Below, in pieces: positions 17,219 through 25,338 of a stretch of DNA of 64,000 nt. The stretch is from Candidatus Gastranaerophilales bacterium HUM_9 (GTDB lineage Bacteria; Cyanobacteriota; Vampirovibrionia; Gastranaerophilales; Gastranaerophilaceae), in assembly GCA_002103075.1 (NCBI GenBank), contig DABG01000009.1:1-64000 (forward strand). The letters are read 5' to 3'. How positions within the stretch are numbered: the first letter of the stretch is position 1; each line of letters opens with the position of its first letter. The translations under genes and the position numbers were made by a program. Under the pieces are notes generated by a model that was given only the letters and a program-made list of their open reading frames with translations, had not been told where the DNA came from and did not search any database.

Positions 17219-18343
17219 ATGAAGGAATATAAATCAGGAACATATATTTTACACAAAGGCTACAAACCATTTAATCCGTCATTTATCAATGATGATATAG
17301 ATTGGAAGTTAGATGAACTTGCACCATTATTACAAGATGCTAGCCTTTGGCTTGGCAAATTGAATTCTTATGCTGATTTAATTCCTAATATTGAATTCTT
17401 TATTAAAATGTATGCAACAAAAGAAGCTACAAATTCAAACAGGATTGAAGGTACTAGAACAACATTTGATGATGCTATTTCGCCTGTTGAACAAATTAAA
17501 CCTGAATTTCGTGATGATTGGCACGAAGTTCAAAATTATATTCAAGCAATAAATTATTCTATTGAAAGATTAAATGAGTTACCTATTTCAATGAGGTTAA
17601 TCAAAGAGGCTCATAAAATTTTATTGCAAGGTGTTAGAGGAGAACATAAAACTCCAGGAGAAATTAGAAAAACTCAGAACTGGATAGGTGGTTCATCTTT
17701 ACAAGATGCTTTTTTTATCCCACCTGAACCTAATATATTGCCAGATTTATTAACTGATATTGAAAAGTTTTTGCATAATGAGAACTTACAAGTACCTGAA
17801 ATAATAAAAGCTGGCATTGTTCATTATCAATTTGAAACAATCCACCCATTTTTAGACGGTAATGGTAGAACTGGCAGACTTTTGATTATTTTGTACTTGA
17901 TAAGTGCAGGATTATTGAACAAACCTGTTTTGTATATTTCTGAGTTTTTTGAAAGAAATAGAATATCTTATTATGATTCACTTTCAATGGTTAAACAAAC
18001 AAATAATATTACTCAATGGCTAAAATTTTTCTTAAGCGGAGTTATTGAAACCTCAAAAAATAGTATCAAAACTTTTGAAGAAATTATTAAACTTAAAAAA
18101 GAAGTAGAAAGCAAAGTTGAGAAAATTGGCAAAAGAGCAACAAATGGGCTAAAGTTGTTGGAATTGTTGTATTCTATGCCAAAAGTTAATTCAAAAATTG
18201 TTTGCGAAAATTTGGACATAACTCCAGCAACTGCAAATGGACTTTTAAAAGCATTTGTAAATGTAGGAATTTTAGAAGAAAAAACAGGGTTTAATCGAAA
18301 TCGTTATTACGTGTTTGAAGATTATATAAGAATATTTAGATAA
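17219..18343 (+). CDS. Fic-domain AMP-transferase, class II self-inhibited
   Basis: Fic proteins transfer AMP (rarely other groups) from a nucleotide to a hydroxyl on a target protein. The catalytic motif HPFLDGNGRTGR lies at residues 209-220 and is complete, with the base H209. An N-terminal inhibitory helix carries S73-N-R-I-E77-G78, matching the (S/T)xxxE(G/N) motif placed before the core as in class II enzymes, so the protein should hold itself inactive. The last ~80 residues look like a winged helix, which suggests DNA binding or self-regulation. At 374 residues the length is normal for this Fic/wHTH group. It opens an accessory-looking block that ends at tRNA-Arg. The target is unknown. 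Confidence 0.92.
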   Translation: MKEYKSGTYILHKGYKPFNPSFINDDIDWKLDELAPLLQDASLWLGKLNSYADLIPNIEFFIKMYATKEATNSNRIEGTRTTFDDAISPVEQIKPEFRDDWHEVQNYIQAINYSIERLNELPISMRLIKEAHKILLQGVRGEHKTPGEIRKTQNWIGGSSLQDAFFIPPEPNILPDLLTDIEKFLHNENLQVPEIIKAGIVHYQFETIHPFLDGNGRTGRLLIILYLISAGLLNKPVLYISEFFERNRISYYDSLSMVKQTNNITQWLKFFLSGVIETSKNSIKTFEEIIKLKKEVESKVEKIGKRATNGLKLLELLYSMPKVNSKIVCENLDITPATANGLLKAFVNVGILEEKTGFNRNRYYVFEDYIRIFR

Positions 18344-18451
18344 ACCTTTTTGTAAATTTTTGTTTTTTTAATAAAACTGTAGAAGAAGTGTTACAAATTA
18401 ATTGTAGTAAAATTGATTATTATATAAAGAACTATAAAGAAAGAGTATACA

Positions 18452-19477
18452 ATGTCATCAGAAAAATGGAACAAAATAGTAGATTTTTATAACAAATTCA
18501 AGTTTAAATCAGAAGAAGATATCCAAAAATTATGGGAACAATTATTTGCAGATTCAGATCTTTTTGGATATAGCAAAATATATAATGAAATTGAAGCACA
18601 TAGACATATTAAATGTGGTTCAACTATTAGAGTTATTCCAGATATCATAATAAAAAAAGATAACAAAGATTTGTTTATTGTCGAACTAAAAAAATCTTCA
18701 CTAGATTGCGGAGACGAACAATTACTAAGTTATTTAAAATTGATACATAATATAAAATTTGGAGTCTTAATTTGCAACAAATTATATATTTATAATTTTG
18801 ATACAAATAAATCTGATGAAGAACAAATAAAAATTGCAATAGATTTTACTTATAATAACCCTTTGGGTATAAAATTTGTTGAATTATTTACAAAAAGGAA
18901 TTTTAATGTAAATACTATAAAAAAATTCATAGAAGGTAGCATTAAATTCAAAAAGAATGTTCATGAACTAAAAAACAAGGTAAATAAAACTTTTGTACAA
19001 AATCTTATTAAAGAATATTGTTTAAAAAATTATTCAGAAAATGAATATCAAGAAGCTACGAAAAATTTAGAAGTCGAAATCAATTTTAAAAATAATAAAA
19101 TAGTACCTTCAAATAATAGAAATATAAACAATAAACAATTAATATCATCAAATGGAAAACTAGGGAAATCAGAAATTTTCAAGAGATTAGGACTGAATAA
19201 TGGGACTTATGCAGTAAAAAATAAAACTGCAAATATATATTGGGCAAATCCCAATATAAAATTTTTAGATGAGGAATGGAATTTAGTTTTAGAAGATTGT
19301 ACAAATCATAAATTTTATCATTTCATAATTCCAGCAAATAGTATCAGAAAAAGTTCAATAAAGTTAAAAAATTCAAAACAAATAGACTTACAAATTATGT
19401 ACAATGATGACAACTTTACAGATAGTAGAAGTGGAATTAGTTTCGCAAAATGGTTAAAAGAAACAATAATCTATTAA
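18452..19477 (+). CDS. PD-(D/E)XK nuclease-like protein, restriction-type N-domain
   Basis: A 341-residue protein. Residues 40-130 resemble the N-terminal nuclease fold of type I restriction HsdR subunits: an early acidic residue (E46/E48), VIPDII with D64, FIVELKK with E78 and K80, and a following Q90-LLSY93 that resembles the QxxxY motif of RecB-like nucleases. The rest (residues 150-341) is Lys/Asn-rich and unassigned, ending in a mixed beta domain. No methylase, specificity subunit or helicase motor is nearby, so it is not a complete type I system. It may be a solitary defence or element-borne nuclease. Codon use looks even more AT-rich than the neighbours. The strict function is unproved. 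Confidence 0.55.
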   Translation: MSSEKWNKIVDFYNKFKFKSEEDIQKLWEQLFADSDLFGYSKIYNEIEAHRHIKCGSTIRVIPDIIIKKDNKDLFIVELKKSSLDCGDEQLLSYLKLIHNIKFGVLICNKLYIYNFDTNKSDEEQIKIAIDFTYNNPLGIKFVELFTKRNFNVNTIKKFIEGSIKFKKNVHELKNKVNKTFVQNLIKEYCLKNYSENEYQEATKNLEVEINFKNNKIVPSNNRNINNKQLISSNGKLGKSEIFKRLGLNNGTYAVKNKTANIYWANPNIKFLDEEWNLVLEDCTNHKFYHFIIPANSIRKSSIKLKNSKQIDLQIMYNDDNFTDSRSGISFAKWLKETIIY

Positions 19478-19665
19478 ATTTTTATAACATTTTATATTTA
19501 TCTTCTTTAATAAACCACGTTACAAAAGGAAATTATAGAAACATCCTATCATAAAACAAGAAATAAAATTTCTCATTTTATTAAAAAACGCAAAATTATT
19601 TATTTACAGACATTCTATAAAAAACATCATAGAAACATTCAACAACTAATTTTAAATAATATAAA

Positions 19666-21621
19666 ATGAATATAAAAGAACAATACAATTCTACAAATTT
19701 TAAATCTATAAAATTAAACAAACAAGAAACTCTTAAAGCTAAAGATATCTTATCAAAATATTCTTATTCTGATAACAGAGCTAGAGAACATTTAACTGCT
19801 GATTTATTAGATATTTTTAATAATAAAATAGAAAAAGAAGGTAAGCTAATAGCAAAAAGCACACATTCTGCAGATGATTGTATTCAAGATTTATTTTTAA
19901 ACTTTTTTGAAGGGATTAGAGAATCTTTAAAAGAAAAAGATCCTCTTAAATTAATATTAAACAAACTTAATAGTTTCAAAAAAGGAAAAGATTCGCTAAA
20001 AACAGAATTTGGTCGTGCAAGTATAGATAGAACCATCAGCACTAAAAAGAATACTCGTTTTTCAGACGTAATAACAGAAGATATAAGCTCTAAAATAGAC
20101 TCAGAAACCAAAGAAAAAGCAAAAACTATAATTGATTCAACTATAGATAATGGTCATCTAACAGAACAAGAACAACTTGTATTAGAAAAATTAAGAGAAG
20201 GAAAAACAAAAACACAAATTTCAGAAGAAATGAATATTGCAGTTAACAATGTTCACAAACACGTTTCAAAATTTATAAAAAAAATCCAATACGAGAACGA
20301 TTGTTTACCCGAAGAAATCAACTCTAAAATACGAGCTCTTAAAGAAAATTTCGAATTAGATGATAAAAATAAAGATATTGAAAAATTTATAATTAAAATT
20401 CCTCAAGCAAAATCAATATCTACAGACAAAATAATAACTGTTATAAATGAATACAGCAAGCTATTAGGACTCCCTAATGAAAAGATAGTGCATATTTTTT
20501 CAAACTATCCGACATTAGTATCAGTTGACATTAATAGAATAAAACAAAATATCCAAAACTCCAGCAAATTATTAAAATTAAAAGAAGAAGATTTTATAAA
20601 AATATCTCAAAATCAACCTTCTTTATTATACATGTCCCCATCAAAATTAAGTAAAAATGCAGAAAACTTTAAAGAAAAATACAAGATTTCACATAAAGAA
20701 TATATAAAACTCATTCAAAACAGCCCAAGTATTTTGTATACAAAAGACGAAAATATAGAAAGAAAAATAGAGGAATTATCCAAAATATTATCAATATCAA
20801 GAAGTGAATGTTTAAAAATTTTTCAAAAACAACCTCGTTTATTTTCTAGGGATAGGAAAAAATTAGAAACAAACATGAAAAGAACTGCCACATTATTAAA
20901 CATTGATTATAAAAAATTCATTACATTAGCAAAAAGACAACTCAACTTGATTTATCAAAAGCCAGAAACCATTTATAACAATGTACTAGAAGGGACAAAG
21001 AATTTAAACATTGATTTTGAGACACTCAAAAATAGTTATGAAAAAAAGCCACAATTATTCGTGCAAAAACCTGAAACTATATATAGTAATGTCAAAGAAC
21101 TTTCTAAGTTATTAAACATTTCAGAAGAAGCTACGGTAAAACTATGTCTTAAGAGTCCACAATATTTTTATACCAGTCCTAATACACTTTATGGAAAAGC
21201 TAGAGAACTAGCAACCTTAAAACGAACAGATTTAAAATCAATTATAGCTCTTTGTACAAAACAGCCTAATCTACTTATATATAAAACATCGCTTATAAAA
21301 CAAAAAATGGAAATAGTCGATTTATATTCAAAAGTTATGGACGAGAAATTCAGTGGAAATACTGTTCCAATGTATAAAAATGAGGTATTGTATTCTAATA
21401 TATTAAAATATTTAATCAAATCAGAAAACAAGTCAAGAATCTCATCTTCTAAAAATGTATATGAAGCAGTAAAAGAAAATATAAGTTCAAACCCTGATAT
21501 TGAGTATACATTTAAACTTCCTGAACACACAGAAACAGAAAATTTTATACATTTTTCTGAGGATTTATCAAACGAATTACTAGGTAAAAACATTTTCAAA
21601 TTCAAAATCGGAGATGAATAA
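19666..21621 (+). CDS. Sigma-factor-like/HTH protein fused to eight 36-residue mTERF-like repeats
   Basis: A 651-residue protein with an unusual build. Residues 1-17 carry a tag (TNFKSIKL at 10-17) also found in the protein at 42283. Residues 45-90 resemble a piece of sigma70 region 2 (DDCIQDLFLNFFEGI). Residues 165-206 form a sigma region 4/LuxR-type helix-turn-helix (LTEQEQLVLEKL...TQISEEMNIAVNNVHKHV). Residues 261-548 are eight consecutive repeats of exactly 36 residues, starting at 261, 297, 333, 369, 405, 441, 477 and 513. Each has Leu near positions 6-7, Ile at 9, Pro at 22 (seven of eight), Leu/Ile/Phe at 24-25 and Leu/Ile at 32. This matches the mTERF motif of mitochondrial and plastid nucleic-acid-binding proteins. 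The tail of ~100 residues is unassigned. DNA or RNA binding is inferred; a transcription role is plausible. The gene lies beside tRNA-Arg. Confidence 0.75.
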   Translation: MNIKEQYNSTNFKSIKLNKQETLKAKDILSKYSYSDNRAREHLTADLLDIFNNKIEKEGKLIAKSTHSADDCIQDLFLNFFEGIRESLKEKDPLKLILNKLNSFKKGKDSLKTEFGRASIDRTISTKKNTRFSDVITEDISSKIDSETKEKAKTIIDSTIDNGHLTEQEQLVLEKLREGKTKTQISEEMNIAVNNVHKHVSKFIKKIQYENDCLPEEINSKIRALKENFELDDKNKDIEKFIIKIPQAKSISTDKIITVINEYSKLLGLPNEKIVHIFSNYPTLVSVDINRIKQNIQNSSKLLKLKEEDFIKISQNQPSLLYMSPSKLSKNAENFKEKYKISHKEYIKLIQNSPSILYTKDENIERKIEELSKILSISRSECLKIFQKQPRLFSRDRKKLETNMKRTATLLNIDYKKFITLAKRQLNLIYQKPETIYNNVLEGTKNLNIDFETLKNSYEKKPQLFVQKPETIYSNVKELSKLLNISEEATVKLCLKSPQYFYTSPNTLYGKARELATLKRTDLKSIIALCTKQPNLLIYKTSLIKQKMEIVDLYSKVMDEKFSGNTVPMYKNEVLYSNILKYLIKSENKSRISSSKNVYEAVKENISSNPDIEYTFKLPEHTETENFIHFSEDLSNELLGKNIFKFKIGDE

Positions 21622-21682
21622 AAAACAAACAGATACTACATTACAAATAAAAATAGAGTTCTCATCGCTATCCACTTCATAA

Positions 21683-21712
21683 AAAAAGACCGATTTTAAA
21701 ATCGGTCTTTTT
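21683..21712. terminator. Bidirectional intrinsic terminator
   Basis: A perfect palindrome: GACCGATTTT at 21688-21697 pairs with AAAATCGGTC at 21698-21707, flanked by A-run and T-run. It can end both the plus-strand mTERF-like gene and the minus-strand tRNA-Arg transcript. Confidence 0.85.
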
Positions 21713-21717
21713 AAAAT

Positions 21718-21791
<74 letters not shown>

Positions 21792-21861
21792 TTACCTTTA
21801 TAGAATATCATATAAAACATCTTTTGCAAGTCTTTTTTTATTTTTTATTAAGATATCTTAT

Positions 21862-21889
21862 TTGAAATTATTATAGTTTATACTATAAT
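21862..21889 (+). promoter_or_regulatory. Promoter of the 21897 gene, leaderless
   Basis: TTGAAA, a 16-base spacer and a consensus TATAAT that ends 7 bases before the ATG at 21897. The RNA start is predicted at the start codon. Confidence 0.7.
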
Positions 21890-21896
21890 AGTGATT

Positions 21897-22772
21897 ATGA
21901 AAAGGATTATATTATTATTTTTAGCAATCATTACACTTACGACTTCTTCTGTTTTTGCAGATGAGTTGCCTATTCGTGAAAAATTCAATAACTCTAAACC
22001 TACATACTCTAACAAATATTCTGTTATTAGATTTTTTCAAGACCAAGTTTATTACGCAAACAAGAAGGACTTTAAAGAGTTTTTTAGTCTTTATGCACCT
22101 GAATATACAAACAATGATGGTTTTAATCTAAAGGTTTCTAAAGAAATTATTTCAGACCTTTGGAAAGAAAAATCTGAGATAAAATATCACAACACAGTAA
22201 ATACTATCTCTTTCTATGGAGATTTTGCAATAGTTAATGTTACAGAAACATCTACAGCAAATGTTCTTAATGAAAGCAATCAAAAAGGAACACTAAAAAG
22301 CTGTTCAAATATAACTTATTATCTAAAAAGAGCCGGAAAATCATGGCAGATAGTTTCTGAGAATGTTGTTTCAGAAGAAATCAACATGCGTTGGGGTGAT
22401 GCAAAATGTGTTGCAATGTTCATGGAAGCTCCTAACGAAGTTGCAGCAAACTCAGAATATAGCACAAAATTGTACATAGCTCCTCCTACGGGACTTCAAG
22501 CTATAGGTTCTATTAGCTCTGAAAAAATTGCTTATCCACAAAGAACTCAAAAAGATGTATTTAGAAAGTTTGCACCGGACTTTTCTTTGGAAAGATTACT
22601 CATAGCAAACTCTGATAACACAAACGAATATGCAATTTCTACAATTATGTTCTCTTCTGCAAATTCAAACAAAGTTACAGGTTATGCTTGTCTTATAAGA
22701 AGAGTTAACGTAGTTCCACATAATAATTTTATTGAGGTTAAAAACAATTCTAATGAAAAAGTCAAAAAGTAA
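21897..22772 (+). CDS. Secreted protein with an NTF2-like fold, unknown role
   Basis: A 291-residue protein from the ATG at 21897 (a GTG two codons earlier is too close to the -10 box). The signal peptide is residues 1-22, ending at VFADE. Residues 35-155 have the helix-then-curved-sheet pattern of NTF2/SnoaL-like domains: a helix with FFQDQVYYANKKDFKEFFSLY, a strand IAIVNV-type FAIVNVTETS, and a final strand KSWQIVSENV. The C-terminal half is beta-rich and unassigned. It is the first gene of an operon with lspA, whose start lies inside it. A periplasmic role is likely; no known family is named with certainty. Confidence 0.6.
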   Translation: MKRIILLFLAIITLTTSSVFADELPIREKFNNSKPTYSNKYSVIRFFQDQVYYANKKDFKEFFSLYAPEYTNNDGFNLKVSKEIISDLWKEKSEIKYHNTVNTISFYGDFAIVNVTETSTANVLNESNQKGTLKSCSNITYYLKRAGKSWQIVSENVVSEEINMRWGDAKCVAMFMEAPNEVAANSEYSTKLYIAPPTGLQAIGSISSEKIAYPQRTQKDVFRKFAPDFSLERLLIANSDNTNEYAISTIMFSSANSNKVTGYACLIRRVNVVPHNNFIEVKNNSNEKVKK

Positions 22773-23238
22773 CAAAATAATATATTTTATTTTATGTATC
22801 ATTGTAACTACACTTTTAGACTTGAACCTATCTGATTTCATAATTGCTAATATTCATAATTTTAACATTGGAGCAATTTCAAAATTCTTTGATATAACCT
22901 ATTATGAAAATACTGGAGCAGCTTTTTCTATTTTCGAAAACAATATCACCTTATTAGTAGGAATTGCTATAACTGCTATAACATCACTAATAATTCTTCT
23001 TATTAAATATTTGGAAAGAACCTCCCTTGCAACTTGTTTCTTTTTTGCAATGCTTATCTCTGGCATAATTTGCAATACTTATGAACGTGTTACGTTTGGA
23101 TTTGTTCGAGATTTTTTCAATATAAAGTTTATAAATTTTCCTGTATTCAATATTTCTGATGTGTTAATTAATATTAGTGTTCTTGCTATAATGATTATTG
23201 TTTTAAAATACAAAAAGAAAAATATTCAAAATGACTAA
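22753..23238 (+). CDS. lspA: Lipoprotein signal peptidase (signal peptidase II)
   Basis: An inner-membrane aspartyl protease that removes signal peptides from prolipoproteins. The start is put at the ATG at 22753 (MKKSKSNKIIYF, a positive-inside first helix). It overlaps the previous stop, so coupling is likely. There are 161 residues and four hydrophobic helices. The YYENTGAAFSIF motif and the late FPVFNISDVLINIS motif with a catalytic Asp (D136) are present, as is the VRDFF Asp (D120). The usual GNxxDR segment reads CNTYER, with Gly and Asp both changed. Since the later two Asp are kept, I expect an active but unusual enzyme. Confidence 0.85.
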   Translation: MKKSKSNKIIYFILCIIVTTLLDLNLSDFIIANIHNFNIGAISKFFDITYYENTGAAFSIFENNITLLVGIAITAITSLIILLIKYLERTSLATCFFFAMLISGIICNTYERVTFGFVRDFFNIKFINFPVFNISDVLINISVLAIMIIVLKYKKKNIQND

Positions 23239-24142
23239 TTTCAACAAATTTATTATTGATAATTCTGATGCAGATATAAGATTAGATTGCTACCTTTCTA
23301 ATATATTAGAAAATGTTTCTCGAACAAAAATTCAAAACGCTATAAAATCTGAACTTGTTCTTATTAATGATAAAACTTGCAAACCCTCACACATAATAAA
23401 GACAGATGATATTATAACAATTGATAATTCTGCTTTTGATGAGATTGAAATAAAAGCAGAAAACATTCCTCTTGAAATAGTTTACGACTCTAACGAATTT
23501 TCTATCGTAAACAAACCATCAGGAATGCTTACACACCCAACCTCAACACAAAAAACAGGTACTTTAGTTAATGCTCTTTTATACAAATTTAAAAACAATT
23601 TATCAGACTTAAATGGTAGTTTTAGAAAAGGTATAGTTCATAGATTAGACAAAAACACTTCTGGACTGTTACTAGTTGCAAAAAACAATATTGCTCACGA
23701 AAAATTGGCGAAACTAATAAAAGATAGAGAAATAGAAAAACATTATCGAGCCATAGTAAAAGGTTTTCTACCTGAAAATATAACAATCAATGAACCAATA
23801 GGACGTTGCAAAACTAACCCGACAAGAATGGACATAACACCAGATGGAAAACCTAGTCTAACAGAAGTTTCTATAATAAAACAATTTTTAAATGCAACCT
23901 ACGTTGATATAAATTTAAAAACAGGAAGAACTCATCAAATCAGAGTTCATCTTTCTCATATAGGTCACCCTGTATTTAACGATACCCTTTATGGATTTGG
24001 AAAACAAAAAATAAAAACAGAAGAACAGGTTCTTCAATCATATAAACTTAAGTTCGTAAATCCCTTTAATAATGAATTAATAAATATTGAAATTGAACCT
24101 GATGAAAAAATAAACAAAGTACTTAAATATTTAGAACAATAA
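23231..24142 (+). CDS. Large-subunit pseudouridine synthase, RluA/RluD family
   Basis: Converts uridine to pseudouridine in ribosomal RNA (RluD acts on 23S helix 69). An N-terminal S4 RNA-binding domain covers about residues 15-75. The catalytic domain carries GIVHRLDKNTSGLLLVAKN with the catalytic Asp in HRLDxxTSG, KHYRAIVKG, and LKTGRTHQIRVHLSHIGHPVFND. At 303 residues it has full family length. It overlaps lspA by eight bases, as in many bacteria where lspA and an rluD-type gene are neighbours. Which uridine is modified cannot be told from sequence alone. Confidence 0.93.
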   Translation: MTNFNKFIIDNSDADIRLDCYLSNILENVSRTKIQNAIKSELVLINDKTCKPSHIIKTDDIITIDNSAFDEIEIKAENIPLEIVYDSNEFSIVNKPSGMLTHPTSTQKTGTLVNALLYKFKNNLSDLNGSFRKGIVHRLDKNTSGLLLVAKNNIAHEKLAKLIKDREIEKHYRAIVKGFLPENITINEPIGRCKTNPTRMDITPDGKPSLTEVSIIKQFLNATYVDINLKTGRTHQIRVHLSHIGHPVFNDTLYGFGKQKIKTEEQVLQSYKLKFVNPFNNELINIEIEPDEKINKVLKYLEQ

Positions 24143-24152
24143 GGAGAAAGAC

Positions 24153-24476
24153 ATGAAAGACTTTATTAAATATACTTTTTTAACATTAATTTTTGTTGCA
24201 TCACTTTATTTTGGATACACATTATATCTATCGCTAAAATTAACTCCATCATCTGAAGAAATAAAATTTGCTTGTCTAACATTTGTTTCTGGTTTTACGT
24301 TCGCAATACTAATTTCAGAATTAACAATTAGCAAACTTCAAAAAGTAATAACAACCTACAAAAGAGAGCTTGAAAAAGAATCTATTGGAGGAGTTGAAAG
24401 CTTTTCAAAAGTTAAAGTCCTTGAATCAAAAATTGCTGTTTTAGAAAAAGCTCTTGATGATGCATTAAACAAATAA
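24153..24476 (+). CDS. Small two-helix membrane protein with coiled-coil tail (LapA-like layout)
   Basis: A 107-residue protein with two membrane helices (about residues 8-28 and 42-60) and a C-terminal coiled coil (KLQKVITTYKRELEK...VLESKIAVLEKALDD). This resembles the layout of LapA/YciS-type proteins, which help control LPS assembly, but the sequence likeness is weak. An AAGGAG ribosome site lies before the ATG. It is the last gene of the lspA-rluD run. Confidence 0.6.
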   Translation: MKDFIKYTFLTLIFVASLYFGYTLYLSLKLTPSSEEIKFACLTFVSGFTFAILISELTISKLQKVITTYKRELEKESIGGVESFSKVKVLESKIAVLEKALDDALNK

Positions 24477-24510
24477 AACGCACACTTAAAAGACTAAACT
24501 CATTAAAATA

Positions 24511-24536
24511 AAAAAAGGCCACTCGATAAGAGTGGC
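24511..24536 (-). terminator. Intrinsic terminator of the 24578 gene
   Basis: GCCACTC, five-base loop, GAGTGGC (24518-24536). On the minus strand it is followed by CTTTTTT, 41 bases past the stop of the coiled-coil gene. The plus strand lacks a T-run, so the direction is minus. Confidence 0.8.
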
Positions 24537-24577
24537 AAAAAATCGATTTAGTAAGATTAGGTAAGTTAAAACTTTTA

Positions 24578-25012
24578 TTACATTCCTTCAGAGTAGTTAA
24601 AGTCATTTTTAATATTTTCTGACAACATGCTCTTGAATGAATCCATATAAGAGTTGATTTCTTGTAACTCAACAGATAAAGTTGTGATTTGGTTATCAAT
24701 TGAACCTTCCCAAGTTGTTAAATCATCAATTTGAGCATCATAATAACAATCAACATAAGTAACTTCTTCTGTATACTCTGGAATTTGAGTATAATCTACA
24801 TAGTTGTACGTAGAATCTTTGTAAGACATTGAAAAAATGTTTTTACATTCAGTACGCAAAGCAGAGTATCTAGCATTTTTCCAATCTGCTAAGTCAGCAG
24901 TTTCCGCAGACACAGTTGTTTTAGAATTTTGGAACTGTGTAATTTGCAGATTTATTTGGTTTCTGCGAGCAACATATGATAATAGTGTCTCATTTAATGT
25001 AGCTTCTGCCAT
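24578..25012 (-). CDS. Coiled-coil protein of unknown function, paralogue of the gene at 63682
   Basis: A 144-residue, almost fully helical protein rich in Thr, Gln, Asp and Tyr, with no signal peptide or membrane helix. Residues 3-55 and 85-135 have heptad-like spacing. Its C-terminal third (WEGSIDNQITTLSVELQEIN then DSFKSMLSENIKNDF) aligns with the end of the protein at 63682 (ITNLSTELSSVN, DSVKTLKTNAIKSVF), so the two are paralogues. A GTAAGGTAA stretch lies before the ATG, and a TATATAA-N2-GTAA box lies 24 bases upstream. Surface-filament or secreted building-block proteins share this look, but no function is assigned. Confidence 0.6.
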   Translation of the reverse strand: MAEATLNETLLSYVARRNQINLQITQFQNSKTTVSAETADLADWKNARYSALRTECKNIFSMSYKDSTYNYVDYTQIPEYTEEVTYVDCYYDAQIDDLTTWEGSIDNQITTLSVELQEINSYMDSFKSMLSENIKNDFNYSEGM

Positions 25013-25035
25013 TACTTCTTACCTTACGGATTAAT

Positions 25036-25049
25036 CTTACATTTATATA
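25036..25049 (-). promoter_or_regulatory. TATATAA-N2-GTAAG box upstream of the 24578 gene
   Basis: On the minus strand the box reads TATATAAATGTAAG. Similar boxes precede the unknown genes at 25339, 42283 and 51212. It may be a -10 with a conserved downstream part, or an operator. The rest of the 326-base gap 25013-25338 holds only this box, the one at 25302 and AT-rich DNA. Confidence 0.4.
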
Positions 25050-25301
25050 AAGTTTTTAAGAAATTGCTGATTTCAAAGGGGTATATTTTTGTTACATTTG
25101 TTTACAAAGTCAGAAAGTCAAAAAAATAAAGACGAGTCAAAATATATTAAGTCATGTAAAATAAATTATTTTTTAAAGAAAGGTCGTTATTTATATGATA
25201 AAATAATCATAAAAGGCGTGATATCTAGATTTTAAAAACTGTTAACAATTGTAAACTTCTGTAAAAATGTTAGCAAAAAAATACTTTTAAATAATTTTAT
25301 A

Positions 25302-25315
25302 TATATAAGGGTAAG
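25302..25315 (+). promoter_or_regulatory. TATATAA-N2-GTAAG box upstream of the 25339 operon
   Basis: Reads TATATAAGGGTAAG, 23 bases before the ATG at 25339. A CGGAG ribosome site follows in between. If TATATA acts as the -10, the transcript has a short leader. Confidence 0.45.
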
Positions 25316-25338
25316 TTATAAACGGAGTTAAGTAAATA

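Noticed and set aside
17219..18343. Fic protein as half of a Fic/Fic-antitoxin (class I) pair
   Set aside because: No small antitoxin gene is adjacent, and the inhibitory (S/T)xxxE(G/N) motif is inside the same chain before the core, so it is class II.
20446..21309. TALE-type or PPR-type repeats in the 19666 protein
   Set aside because: The units are 36 residues, but lack the LTPxQVVAIA pattern of TALEs and the PPR 35-residue pattern; the Pro at position 22 followed by Leu/Ile pairs fits mTERF better.
22732..22752. LspA start at 22732
   Set aside because: The next ATG at 22753 gives the positive-inside first helix normal for the family; the extra seven residues add nothing recognisable.
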